Source: Bacteroides sp. OF04-15BH (lineage in GTDB: Bacteria; Bacteroidota; Bacteroidia; Bacteroidales; Bacteroidaceae). From it: a stretch of DNA of 64,000 nt. The notes below the pieces were generated by a model. It did no database searches. It had not been told where the DNA came from and was given only the letters and a program-made list of their open reading frames with translations. The translations under genes and the position numbers were made by a program. Positions 23,501 through 31,167 of this stretch are shown piece after piece (position 1 is the first letter of the stretch; every line of letters begins with the position of its first letter). The DNA lies in NCBI RefSeq assembly GCF_003477995.1, contig NZ_QUEM01000002.1:150820-214819 (forward strand), read 5' to 3'.

Positions 23501-26145
23501 TTACGCTCTATGATGCCTCGCTCGATGCTATCCGCAGACACTCCTGGAGACTTTCCCCACCGTCGGTACCTTATCTGGCCATGCCTTCGTGGAACAGCCG
23601 TTACCTGTCAGTAACCAGTTTTGGCATCTCCTTCCCGTGGAAGCATGAGCTGCAGCCGGCTGAGATCTGGTCGGAACTGAATCTCCAGTTGTTGGGAGGA
23701 ATGCCGTCCGGAGGAAAGACCAAGGGAGCACCTTTGCTGTATCAGTCCGCTGCCGGCGTTTCGGTCAACCGGATGCACAGTCCGAAGATGCTGGACGAGG
23801 TTGTCGTGGCTGAAGTTGAGGAATCTATGGATATGGCCGCTGCGCCTTCTCTGGAAACAAATCCGGTGATTCGGAAGAATTTGCAGGAAACAGCCTATTT
23901 CAATGCCGAATTGAATACGGACAAGGAGGGAAAGGTCAGTTTGTCGTTTACGGTTCCCGAGGCTCTGACCCGCTGGCGACTGCTGGGAGTGGGATATACC
24001 AAGGATATGGCCTACTGCCGCATTGATACCACCGTTGTGACACAACAGCAACTCATGGCGCAGCTGTTCCGTCCGGCTTATCTGAATGTCGGAGATCAGG
24101 CCCGCTTACAGACCACGTTGACCAATCTGTCTGATGAGGCAGACCGGGGAACGCTGACACTGGAAATCCGTGATGCAGAAACCGATTCGATGGTCTTCCG
24201 TGAGGAACAGCCGTTCCGCATAGCCGGAGGAGAGTCGGCACAATATACCTTTGATTTTGTGCCCGAGCAGGGCAACCGCACTCTGGTGTGCCGCATTCTG
24301 GCCGACGGACAGCATCATTCCGATGGCGAGCAGCAGTATCTTCAGGTTCTTCCGGCCACCGTTCCGGTCACTTATGCCCGTCCGTTTGTGGTAGAGGGAA
24401 GCGGAGTACATCAGATCGGTCTGCCGGTGCAGGATGCTTACCGCCGGCAGGGACTGTCACCTTCTTCCTGGTTCCTGGAGTATAACACCAATCCGCTGTT
24501 TGCAGCCGTTCAGGTGCTTCCTTTGTTGCAGAACACCGAAAGCCGTGGTGCCGAGGAGTTGGTTGCCGGTTATTATGCCACAGTCTGCTCGGCCCATTTG
24601 CTGAAGACCCGTCCTCAGATCGGTGACTGGCTGAAGCATTGGAACGATCCGGAATATCTCCGCTACGAAGACGAGTGGTGGAAGTGGGTGCGCCGTCTGA
24701 ATCCGCGTTTGTGGGAAGAAACTCCGTGGAGCCGCTCTTATGAAGAAAGCGGCAACCGTCTGGCGGCCGTTTATGCAGCCCAGAATGATCCCGCCAAGAT
24801 AGCCGAACAGCGAAGCCGTCTGCTCGACGGACTTCTGGCCTGCCAGCAGACCGACGGTTCGTTTGCCTGGATGCCCGGATTGCGAGGCCGTTCTTCGGTA
24901 ACCCTGCGGGTGCTGTCCCTGCTGGAGACCCTTCGTCCTTACAGTGCCGCTCTGGCCGATGAGGAGTTGAACCGCAAGGAACAGCTGTTGCGCGACCGTG
25001 CCTTCCGCTATCTCCAGAAAACATTCGAGGAGCGTTCTGTGGGCGTGGAGCCGCTGTCTATGGCAGGAAGCGCCGATGAGACCGATTTTCTCTGGCTGGC
25101 TGCCTGTCATCTGGGAGCCGATGAAGCCCGGAAACTTCCGGCTGTGAAGTCGGCGGTAGAGGCTTTGGCGCGTCATAGCAGCACGCTGCCTTATGCCCGC
25201 AAGATTTCTGCGGCCCGTGCACTTCATGCCTACGGTTATCGCGATGAGGCACTGGCCTGCCTGAATTCCGTGGCCGAGCATCTGGTGACCGATTCTTTGG
25301 GAGCCCGTTACTTTGATACGACTCTGGCCGGAGAAACAGCCGGCGAGCAGCGTCTTCTGCTCCATCTGGCTGCTCTGCAACAGTTCCGCACCCTGCAACC
25401 AGAGCAGAAAGAGCCGGCACAGGGTATGCTGCGCTGGGTACTGCTGCAAAAACGCATTCAGGGATGGGACAACAACTATCTGTCCGCCTGTGCCGTACAG
25501 GCCTTGTTGGCCGATGCCGCTGAGGCTGTTCCTGCCTCGGCCGGCGATTCGCTGTGGCTGCATACCGGCACAGTCCGTCAGGGTGTGGCTGCGGCTCCGG
25601 CTGCACTGCCCGTGGTGCGTTATGTGTTGCCGCTGGACGGAAAGAACGGCTGTCCGGATGCGCTGACCGTGAAGAAGCAGGACGACCGGCTGACGTGGGG
25701 TACTGCCTATACGCAATATGACCTGTCGCCCGACCAGATTATGCGGAAGCAGAAAGAGTGGGGCGCCCTGTCGGTAGAGATCAGTCGCATGCCCGACAGC
25801 CTCACGGTGGGTCAGGACCTGAATGCCGTGTATATGATCCGGGCCGACCGCGACTATGACTATATGCTGCTGCACCTCAAGTCGGCAGCCTGCTGCCGTC
25901 CGGCATGGCTCACCTCGGGTTACCGTTCCGTGCAGGGTGTGGGGTACTATCTTTCTTTGGAAGAGGACGGCATGCTGCTCTATTTCGACCATCTGCCGAA
26001 AGGAAACTATGTGCTGGAAGTGCCCTACAAGGTGCAGTTCAGCGGCAACTATCTGCATGGAGGAGCCGAGTTCCAGAGTTATTACGCTCCGGAGTTCCGA
26101 ACCTATCTGCCGGGCAAAAAGATAAAAGTAAATGAAGCGAAATAA
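20506..26145 (+). CDS. Alpha-2-macroglobulin family protein without thioester
   Basis: This is a giant exported protein of 1879 residues. A Sec signal peptide (CSGALLLSFLLCQPVEA) has no clear lipobox. The MG2 strand signature IYTDRSLYRPGQTVHLAG lies near residue 550. The A2M core is near 1135-1200 (FNAELNTDKEGKVSLSFTVP, ALTRWRLLGVGYTKD). The bait-and-trap thioester CxEQ expected near residue 1335-1345 is missing; the matching place reads PLLQNTESRGAEELVAG. A segment near residue 1093 reads KMLDEVVVAEVEESM, like the start of SusC plug domains. The helical TED-like region follows with Leu-rich repeats of helices. Bacterial homologues are thought to trap proteases or guard the envelope; without the thioester, covalent trapping is unlikely. 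The start is ATG at 20506, not the upstream TTG. Confidence 0.93.
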   Translation: MKTYKNIRLRFCSGALLLSFLLCQPVEARRYDRLWKQAFRYQEQGYSASAGKVVDKIQVKALRENNRNQEMAAFLAATSFRQQISPDSFYIDFQELERRVLQAETPAERAVYASFAAEVCQNNQYRGQWRAWAEGDSLPIEYWSREDYRKRALYYHTLSLTDVSVLGEVRLKDYMPLVLPGETDRQFGHDLLHLIGCRALAGMKSLNADPALLQESVGKILSVYREHKNRDAELYFLLDSIQMTPPKNWGAVSSEQRDSLLFASAEYRAYADIMQRFADRPSVAEAYLRASQMGFSTPEQVRLLQTALDRYPRYKRISALKNELKSLSQPYLSWVVDETGYPGDTISWTLAHRNIRDVECRIYRITQSLQDTLTRQPFEKVGKMLQKQGELLETRKLVLKEEPSPYEYVRDTLSWTVPEIGYYALYFTVRSPEGTQEECRFFQSSTLRAFSLAEPDGRMLDVLVTDARSGAPRPMARVEVMSPSLEEDRQLRITSYTDAYGRASLDISDFKQYKIYACWQGDSIWLDPRGKERFATPKTTETWGEIYTDRSLYRPGQTVHLAGVAGKRQSTTYQVMPDTRLPLSVYDVSGKEVYRDSVQTDAWGSWRMDYQLPQQGANGSYRVRVGEVSENFSVEEYARPHFEIVLDQTDMAPKAWGDTLQVSGVVRNYNGAPAAYARVAAQFRISNIFASSWENRSPVNDTLQTDATGRFCFSFPVGASLNPDKPDYSYPASVSCTALHPSGEQAEQRAFLQVVTLRNKLSLEVPEVLNRDSVEQVCFHLNNTRNELLQGTVFYQLVPADGASSGAPVQATGKYIANKDFALEGLQGLPSGRYILKATSVVENDTLKASRPVIVYSPKDTRVPADTVFWFRTLQPDFTESKPFVCEVGSSEREVTLYYTLCHNGKIQERKVLEFSDSLFTLQLPYQSDYADGASLHLAFVKDNKVYTRDIRINHRIETPRLHYKWHTFRDKLSPGAREKWTLQLTDSKGNPVEARCFFTLYDASLDAIRRHSWRLSPPSVPYLAMPSWNSRYLSVTSFGISFPWKHELQPAEIWSELNLQLLGGMPSGGKTKGAPLLYQSAAGVSVNRMHSPKMLDEVVVAEVEESMDMAAAPSLETNPVIRKNLQETAYFNAELNTDKEGKVSLSFTVPEALTRWRLLGVGYTKDMAYCRIDTTVVTQQQLMAQLFRPAYLNVGDQARLQTTLTNLSDEADRGTLTLEIRDAETDSMVFREEQPFRIAGGESAQYTFDFVPEQGNRTLVCRILADGQHHSDGEQQYLQVLPATVPVTYARPFVVEGSGVHQIGLPVQDAYRRQGLSPSSWFLEYNTNPLFAAVQVLPLLQNTESRGAEELVAGYYATVCSAHLLKTRPQIGDWLKHWNDPEYLRYEDEWWKWVRRLNPRLWEETPWSRSYEESGNRLAAVYAAQNDPAKIAEQRSRLLDGLLACQQTDGSFAWMPGLRGRSSVTLRVLSLLETLRPYSAALADEELNRKEQLLRDRAFRYLQKTFEERSVGVEPLSMAGSADETDFLWLAACHLGADEARKLPAVKSAVEALARHSSTLPYARKISAARALHAYGYRDEALACLNSVAEHLVTDSLGARYFDTTLAGETAGEQRLLLHLAALQQFRTLQPEQKEPAQGMLRWVLLQKRIQGWDNNYLSACAVQALLADAAEAVPASAGDSLWLHTGTVRQGVAAAPAALPVVRYVLPLDGKNGCPDALTVKKQDDRLTWGTAYTQYDLSPDQIMRKQKEWGALSVEISRMPDSLTVGQDLNAVYMIRADRDYDYMLLHLKSAACCRPAWLTSGYRSVQGVGYYLSLEEDGMLLYFDHLPKGNYVLEVPYKVQFSGNYLHGGAEFQSYYAPEFRTYLPGKKIKVNEAK

Positions 26146-27190
26146 TATTTTACATTACAGTCTGTTGGGGCTGCTCTGCTGGTGCGGTGCCTTGCTGCCG
26201 CACCGGGCGTCCTCAGCCGGAACCGTGTGGGCGGGAACCTACAATCTGGCCCGTTGGAACATTCCGGCGGGCGATTACAGCGGTATCACTCCGGTGGGGC
26301 AGGGGCTTTATGCCGTGGTCAACGACAAGCGGAACGGATTCTGCCTGTGGGAAATCCGTCAGGATTCGCTGACCGGGCGCGTGATGCAGGTGAAAGAAGT
26401 GCGGCAGGTGGCCTTGCAGGACCGCAAGACGGAGCCGCGCCTTGACCTGGAAGCCGTGAGCTGGTGGCCGGAGCGTAACTGCCTGCTGTTGATGTCGGAG
26501 CAGAAACAGACGGTTCTGGCCTACGATCTGACGGGAGCTCCCGTAGACTTCCGGTGGCCGATGCCAGTTGAGGCTGCCCCCGAAAAGATACATGCCAACT
26601 ATGGATTTGAATCCCTGGCCCGTGATGAGGCTCATTCCTGCTTCTGGACCTGTACGGAAAACGTCCTGCGGGCCGAAGGGCTGCCGGTCGGTCCGTTGCG
26701 GCGCGAGGCGGCATCCGTGCCCGTGTTCTGCCTGAACGACGACGGTACGGCACGTCTGGCGGCTCGTTATCCCACCGATGTACCCCGTGCCCGGACGTCC
26801 GGTCGCGCCTATTGTTACGGAGTGTCCGAACTGCTTGTCCTGCCCGGTTATGGTCTGCTGGTGCTGGAACGCGAGTTTTTTGCCAGCAGGAACTATCTGC
26901 GCAGTTGGGTGAACCACACGGTCTATCGGGTAGACCCCGAAGCCTTGTGGACGGCCGGAGGAAAAACGGTAGCCAAGACTCCCGTTGCTACCTTCCGCAC
27001 CCGTCTCAATCCTCTGTCTTATCGGCTGGCCAATTTCGAAGGGATGGCTGCCGGCATCCGTCTGGCCGACGGGCGGCAGACCGTGTTGCTGCTTTGCGAT
27101 GCACAGAGCGGTGCCGGAAACCGGCTGTTTCATCTGAAAGACTATCTGCGGGTGCTGGTGCTTCCCGCAAAAACACAAACGAAAAATTAA
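26132..27190 (+). CDS. Exported phytase-like (esterase-like activity of phytase) domain protein
   Basis: The 352-residue protein has an N-terminal signal (HYSLLGLLCWCGALLPHRASSA). A beta-propeller-like domain resembles PF13449: the opening YNLARWNIPAGDYSGITPVG, then LDLEAVSWWPERN, NYGFESLARDEAHSCFWTCT, LPGYGLLVLEREF and NFEGMAAGIRLADGRQ. The repeated acidic E-S/G motifs fit calcium sites of such propellers. Enzyme activity is not shown by the sequence. It overlaps the end of the macroglobulin gene by 14 bases, so both are surely on one mRNA and may act together in the envelope. Confidence 0.78.
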   Translation: MKRNNILHYSLLGLLCWCGALLPHRASSAGTVWAGTYNLARWNIPAGDYSGITPVGQGLYAVVNDKRNGFCLWEIRQDSLTGRVMQVKEVRQVALQDRKTEPRLDLEAVSWWPERNCLLLMSEQKQTVLAYDLTGAPVDFRWPMPVEAAPEKIHANYGFESLARDEAHSCFWTCTENVLRAEGLPVGPLRREAASVPVFCLNDDGTARLAARYPTDVPRARTSGRAYCYGVSELLVLPGYGLLVLEREFFASRNYLRSWVNHTVYRVDPEALWTAGGKTVAKTPVATFRTRLNPLSYRLANFEGMAAGIRLADGRQTVLLLCDAQSGAGNRLFHLKDYLRVLVLPAKTQTKN

Positions 27191-27209
27191 CGCTTAATCC
27201 TCGTCTATT

Positions 27210-28226
27210 ATGAGAAAAGTCAGAATCATACGTCTGTTGTCCTTTTTCCTGCTGGCTCTGTTTGCGCTGAGTGCCTGCCGCGAAGAAAAGAAAAAGGCCG
27301 AACTGCCCGCTTCGAAGGGAGTGCCCTATGAACTATTGCTGGTGGTGGACCGTGCGGCGTGGGAGAGCCCGTTGGGCGATTCCCTGCAAGCAGTCTTAAA
27401 GGGAAGTGTGCCCGGACTGCCGCAACACGAACCGCTGTTCAAGATGCTCCGTGTATTTCCCGAAAACTATGTGCAGATGTATACCACCATGCGCAACACC
27501 ATGTTTGTAGAGATTGATTCCACGCTCCAAAAGCCCCGTCTGGCGGTGGCCTACAACGTAAAGGCCCGACCGCAGGTCTATGTAGAGCTCAAGGCACCCA
27601 ATCTGAACGGTCTGGAACACATTCTGATGAAACGCCGTCAGGAGATTGTGGATTATTTTGTGGAGTCCGAACTCAATCTCGAAGCGGAGCGGCTGAAGCA
27701 ACGCTATCATCGCGACACCGAGCAGGCTGCCCGGAAAACCTTCGGCTATCGCATTTGTGTGCCCGACGAGATGCGCTCCATGAAGCAGCGTGAACAGTTC
27801 CTTTGGGCTTCAACGGATCTGAACGAAAAGGATTTGAATCTGGTGATGTATACCTTCCCCTATGAACCGACAGCCGATTTCTCGGAGGTGAACTATTGGA
27901 TTGCCAAGCGCGATTCAGCCCTGAAAAAGAATATCCCCGGCAGCCGTCCGGACCAGTGGATGACGACCACCTGGGAGGAGGACAGACCCATTGTGAGCAT
28001 GCGGGAGCGCGTCATCGGCAACCGTCAGGCTTGGGAGGTGCGCGGCCTTTGGGAGTTGCGCCACGGTGGAATCGGCGGTCCGTTTGTCTCTTTGGCACGG
28101 ATCGACACCCCCGAGAACAAGGTCATCGTGTGCGAGGGATTTGTCTATTCTCCGCGCACGGACAAGCGCAATCTGATGCGCCGCATGGAAGCGGCCCTGC
28201 GCACGCTGGAGAAGATTAAGAAGTGA
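27210..28226 (+). CDS. DUF4837 lipoprotein
   Basis: This is a 338-residue predicted lipoprotein. The signal SFFLLALFALSAC ends in a lipobox (LSAC) with Cys about residue 22, followed by a charged REEKKK stretch. The mature part matches the Bacteroidetes family DUF4837: ASKGVPYELLLVVDRAAWES, RNTMFVEIDSTLQKPRLAVA and ETDR-like tyrosine-rich stretches such as NLVMYTFPYEPTADFS. The function is unknown. It lies 19 bases after the phytase-like gene and probably completes this operon. No terminator is evident before the next promoter at 28267. Confidence 0.85.
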   Translation: MRKVRIIRLLSFFLLALFALSACREEKKKAELPASKGVPYELLLVVDRAAWESPLGDSLQAVLKGSVPGLPQHEPLFKMLRVFPENYVQMYTTMRNTMFVEIDSTLQKPRLAVAYNVKARPQVYVELKAPNLNGLEHILMKRRQEIVDYFVESELNLEAERLKQRYHRDTEQAARKTFGYRICVPDEMRSMKQREQFLWASTDLNEKDLNLVMYTFPYEPTADFSEVNYWIAKRDSALKKNIPGSRPDQWMTTTWEEDRPIVSMRERVIGNRQAWEVRGLWELRHGGIGGPFVSLARIDTPENKVIVCEGFVYSPRTDKRNLMRRMEAALRTLEKIKK

Positions 28227-28266
28227 GAAAAAGGTAAGTATTTCTTGTAATCTGCTTCAAAATCTT

Positions 28267-28274
28267 TATCTTTG
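28267..28274 (+). promoter_or_regulatory. Putative -7 promoter element for the DUF1573 gene
   Basis: TATCTTTG, a full consensus match, lies 20 bases upstream of the ATG at 28295. Confidence 0.6.
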
Positions 28275-28294
28275 CCATAAATAAGCTAATAAAG

Positions 28295-29392
28295 ATGATA
28301 TTGAGAAGAATATATATGTGGGGAGCGGCGTGTCTGGTGGCAGGCACACTTTGGGCACAGCCGGACCTGAAAGTGGACCGCGATGTGGCCAATATGGGAG
28401 AGATAATGTTCCAGATGCCGGGAAAAGCCGAATTCCAGATAGAGAATACCGGAACTTCCGACTTGCTGATTACGGACATCAACCCTTCCTGCGGCTGTAC
28501 GACGGTGGATTGGACGAAAACCCCCATTGCCCCCGGAGAGAAAGGTAAGATTGAGGTGGTCTACGATGCGCAGATGCTCGGTGTGTTCCAGAAAGACATG
28601 GAGGTCTACACCAATGCTTCCGAGGAACCTTTCTATCTGCACATTCAGGGCCGTGTGGTTTCCAAACTGGCTAATTATGAAGGACTTTTCCCTATTGATT
28701 TGGGAAATGTGCGCCTGAATACCAATAACATTGAGTTTGACAATGTGAACAAGGGCGACCGTCCGATGGTAGAAATCGCGGTGGTCAATACGTCGCGCAC
28801 CAGCTATGTGCCGCAGCTCATGCACCTGCCTCCTTATCTCGAAGCACGTTATTTGCCCGAGAAACTGTCCGGAGGACGAATCGGAAAGATACAGCTCACC
28901 CTGGACAGCGAGCATCTGCAGCAGTTGGGACTGAACCAGACGAATATTTATCTGGCCCGCAAGGTGGGCGATCAGATTGGCGAGGAGAATGAAATCGTGG
29001 TTTCGGCAGTGTTGCTGCCCGACTTCTCCAAACTGACTAAGGCCGATCTGGAGCGCGCTCCCAAGATGGTGCTTTCGGCCGACTCGCTGGATTTGGGCGA
29101 AATGGGCCGGCGCAAGAAAAAGACCGGTGTGATTACCATCGAGAATCAGGGTAAGTCCACCCTCGAAATCCGTACCATCCAGGTGTTCAACCGCGCTGTC
29201 AATGTGAGTCTGGGCGACCGGAAGATTGAGGCCGGCGGCAAGACCAAACTGAAGATTACTATTCAGGACAAATATCTGGTCAAGGCAAAGAACAAGCCGA
29301 GAGTGTTGCTTATTACCAACGATCCGGCCCGTCCGAAGGTGACCATTCCGGTGAAAATCCGTACGGAAATCAAGCAGGAAGAAAAGAAATGA
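28295..29392 (+). CDS. DUF1573 domain exported protein
   Basis: This is a 365-residue exported protein. A short signal (WGAACLVAGTLWA-Q) is followed by a DUF1573 Ig-like domain with the hallmark FQIENTGTSDLLITDINPSC and CGCTTVDW, then PIAPGEKGKIEVVYD. A second Ig-like unit has the pattern SLDLGEMGRRKKKTGVITIE and VLLITNDPARPKVTIPV near the C-terminus. Such proteins are common in Bacteroidetes and are predicted to sit in the periplasm or on the surface; I know of no assigned activity. A perfect 24-base inverted repeat follows immediately. Confidence 0.88.
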   Translation: MILRRIYMWGAACLVAGTLWAQPDLKVDRDVANMGEIMFQMPGKAEFQIENTGTSDLLITDINPSCGCTTVDWTKTPIAPGEKGKIEVVYDAQMLGVFQKDMEVYTNASEEPFYLHIQGRVVSKLANYEGLFPIDLGNVRLNTNNIEFDNVNKGDRPMVEIAVVNTSRTSYVPQLMHLPPYLEARYLPEKLSGGRIGKIQLTLDSEHLQQLGLNQTNIYLARKVGDQIGEENEIVVSAVLLPDFSKLTKADLERAPKMVLSADSLDLGEMGRRKKKTGVITIENQGKSTLEIRTIQVFNRAVNVSLGDRKIEAGGKTKLKITIQDKYLVKAKNKPRVLLITNDPARPKVTIPVKIRTEIKQEEKK

Positions 29393-29397
29393 TACCG

Positions 29398-29452
29398 ATA
29401 AAAACGAGTGCGGCCCGTCAGTTTTCAGCTGACGGGCCGCACTCGTTTTTAT
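29398..29452. terminator. 24-base-pair perfect inverted repeat terminator
   Basis: The arms 29398-29421 and 29429-29452 pair perfectly over a 7-base loop. The core is GAGTGCGGCCCGTCAG and the outer ends are A-rich on the left and T-rich on the right. It begins 6 bases after the DUF1573 stop and can terminate in both directions. Its length is well above that of the other terminators here. Confidence 0.85.
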
Positions 29453-29499
29453 GCTGCATTCCTCCCCGTGGAAACCGGGTTGGGATGCCTGTTGAAATT

Positions 29500-29530
29500 C
29501 ATCGTGATGATTTTCAAAAAACATCACGAT
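29500..29530. repeat. Second inverted repeat between DUF1573 gene and ispH
   Basis: ATCGTGATG and CATCACGAT pair around an A-rich loop of about 12 bases. It lies between two convergent genes; the role is unknown. Confidence 0.45.
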
Positions 29531-29552
29531 CATGGGTTCAATTCATTGGGAT

Positions 29553-29582
29553 GAAAAAAAAGGAACGTTCCGGACGGACGTT
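29553..29582 (-). terminator. Probable weak terminator after ispH
   Basis: On the minus strand an imperfect hairpin (AACGT...ACGTT) runs into a tract of eight T residues just after the ispH stop. Confidence 0.45.
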
Positions 29583-29583
29583 T

Positions 29584-30453
29584 TCAGTCCTGTGGCGCCG
29601 AGGCCGACTCGATGTAGCTCTTGCATTCTTCCATCAGCCATTTGGGAGTGGAAGTGGCTCCGCAGATTCCCACCGAAGCACAGTCCCGGAACCAGTCCAT
29701 GTCGATTTCCTGTGCCGCATCAATGAGATGAGTGTTGGGATTTACGGCACAGCACTCATTGTAGAGAACACGGCCGTTGGAGCTTTTCTTGCCGCAGACA
29801 AAGAGGATGACATCATGGCGCGCCGCAAATTTACGTATGTTCGGCATGCGGTTGGCCACCTGACGGCAGATGGTGTCGTAGTATTTGAAGGTGGCCTGCG
29901 GGGCGATGTGCGCTTCGATATATTCCACAATCTTGCGGAAGCCGTCCAGCGGCTTGGTGGTTTGCGAGTAGAGGGAAATGTCGCGGGTAAAGTCCAGCTT
30001 GGTCACCTCTTCAGGACTTTCCAGCACGATGGCTGTGCCTTCGGTCTGCCCCACCAGACCCAATACCTCGGCGTGACCGTTCTTGCCGAATATCACGATC
30101 TGGCGCTGCGGGTTGTTGCTTTGGTATTCCTTTTTGATGCGTTCCTGCAAGTGGAGCACCACGGGGCAGGTGGCATCAATGATGTCAATCTGGTTTTCGC
30201 GCGCTTTGAGGTAAGTGCCCGGCGGCTCTCCATGAGCCCGCAACAAGACTTTTGCTCCTTGAAGCTGTTCATACTGCTCGTGGTCAATGGTAATGAGACC
30301 CAGCTTCTTCAGCCGGTCGCACTCCTTGCCGTTGTGCACGATGTCGCCCAGACAATACAGCGTCTGGCCTTTTTGCAGTTCCTCTTCCGCCTTGCGGATG
30401 GCGCGGGTCACCCCGAAGCAGAATCCGGATTCCTGATCGATTTCGATGATCAT
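29584..30453 (-). CDS. ispH: 4-hydroxy-3-methylbut-2-enyl diphosphate reductase
   Basis: IspH (LytB) is the last enzyme of the non-mevalonate isoprenoid pathway, reducing HMBPP to IPP and DMAPP with a [4Fe-4S] cluster. The 289-residue protein keeps the three cluster cysteines: Cys12 in [12 protein letters not shown], a second in [11 protein letters not shown] and a third in [17 protein letters not shown]. The substrate-binding His are in IVHNGKECD and [12 protein letters not shown]. The cytidylate kinase stop overlaps the ispH start by four bases, so translation is coupled. A long antisense open frame over this gene was rejected as a shadow. Confidence 0.97.
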   Translation of the reverse strand: MIIEIDQESGFCFGVTRAIRKAEEELQKGQTLYCLGDIVHNGKECDRLKKLGLITIDHEQYEQLQGAKVLLRAHGEPPGTYLKARENQIDIIDATCPVVLHLQERIKKEYQSNNPQRQIVIFGKNGHAEVLGLVGQTEGTAIVLESPEEVTKLDFTRDISLYSQTTKPLDGFRKIVEYIEAHIAPQATFKYYDTICRQVANRMPNIRKFAARHDVILFVCGKKSSNGRVLYNECCAVNPNTHLIDAAQEIDMDWFRDCASVGICGATSTPKWLMEECKSYIESASAPQD

Positions 30454-31154
30454 AGGGCAGCGATTACACGGTTATACTGTTTCAGAAGCCATTCTTTCTG
30501 CTGCTCGGGAGTCAGATGACTGTTGTCCAGCTCCAGCGCATCATCGGCTTTGCGCAGCGGGCTCACGGCGCGCGTCATGTCAATGCGGTCGCGCTCCTGC
30601 ACATTGTGCAATATCTCCTCGAAGTTCACCTTTTCTCCTTTGGCGGTGAGCTCGTCATAGCGTCGCTGTGCCCGGATTTCGGCCGATGCCGTGACAAAAA
30701 TCTTGAGTTCGGCGTTCGGGAACACACAGGTACCGATGTCGCGTCCATCCATGATGATGCCCTTTTCCTGACCCATCAGCTGCTGCTGGTGTACCAGTTC
30801 GGCGCGCACAAAGTCGAGTGCGGCAATGCGGCTTACGCGTGAGGAAACTTCCAGTCCGCGGATTTCTTTCTCCACATTCTCGCCGTTCAGGTAAGTCTCC
30901 GGGCGCTGTTCCTGGTTCAGGACAAAAGTGATGCGGATTTCCGGCAGTTCGGCGCGCAGCTGCTCTTCGTTTACCTGTCCGTCGGCCAGAAACAGGTTGC
31001 GGCGCAGGGCAAAAAGCGTGACGGCGCGGTACATGGCTCCGCTGTCAATGTAAATATATCCGATGGCCTTGGCCAGATCCTTGGCCATAGTGCTCTTGCC
31101 GCAGGATGAAAAACCGTCTACGGCGATGACTATTTTTTTTGTAGAATGATTCAT
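30450..31154 (-). CDS. cmk: Cytidylate kinase
   Basis: Cmk phosphorylates CMP and dCMP with ATP in pyrimidine salvage and nucleotide supply. The 234 residues start with a P-loop [18 protein letters not shown], then [16 protein letters not shown], the NMP-binding region and [20 protein letters not shown]. The lid carries the motif [13 protein letters not shown], and [19 protein letters not shown] closes the active site. It is in operon with ispH (four-base overlap) and 13 bases after porQ. A second, distant cytidylate-kinase-like gene lies at 48171. Confidence 0.96.
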   Translation of the reverse strand: MNHSTKKIVIAVDGFSSCGKSTMAKDLAKAIGYIYIDSGAMYRAVTLFALRRNLFLADGQVNEEQLRAELPEIRITFVLNQEQRPETYLNGENVEKEIRGLEVSSRVSRIAALDFVRAELVHQQQLMGQEKGIIMDGRDIGTCVFPNAELKIFVTASAEIRAQRRYDELTAKGEKVNFEEILHNVQERDRIDMTRAVSPLRKADDALELDNSHLTPEQQKEWLLKQYNRVIAAL

Positions 31155-31167
31155 TGCTTGTTTCTAT

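Noticed and set aside
24457-26058. 533-residue minus-strand open frame in the macroglobulin gene
   Set aside because: It is antisense to a clear coding frame and resembles no family.
28286-29533. 415-residue minus-strand open frame opposite the DUF1573 gene
   Set aside because: It runs through the long terminator hairpin and has no domain; the plus-strand gene is well supported.
29389-30519. 376-residue plus-strand open frame opposite ispH
   Set aside because: ispH on the minus strand has all three cluster cysteines; the plus frame also runs through the terminator.
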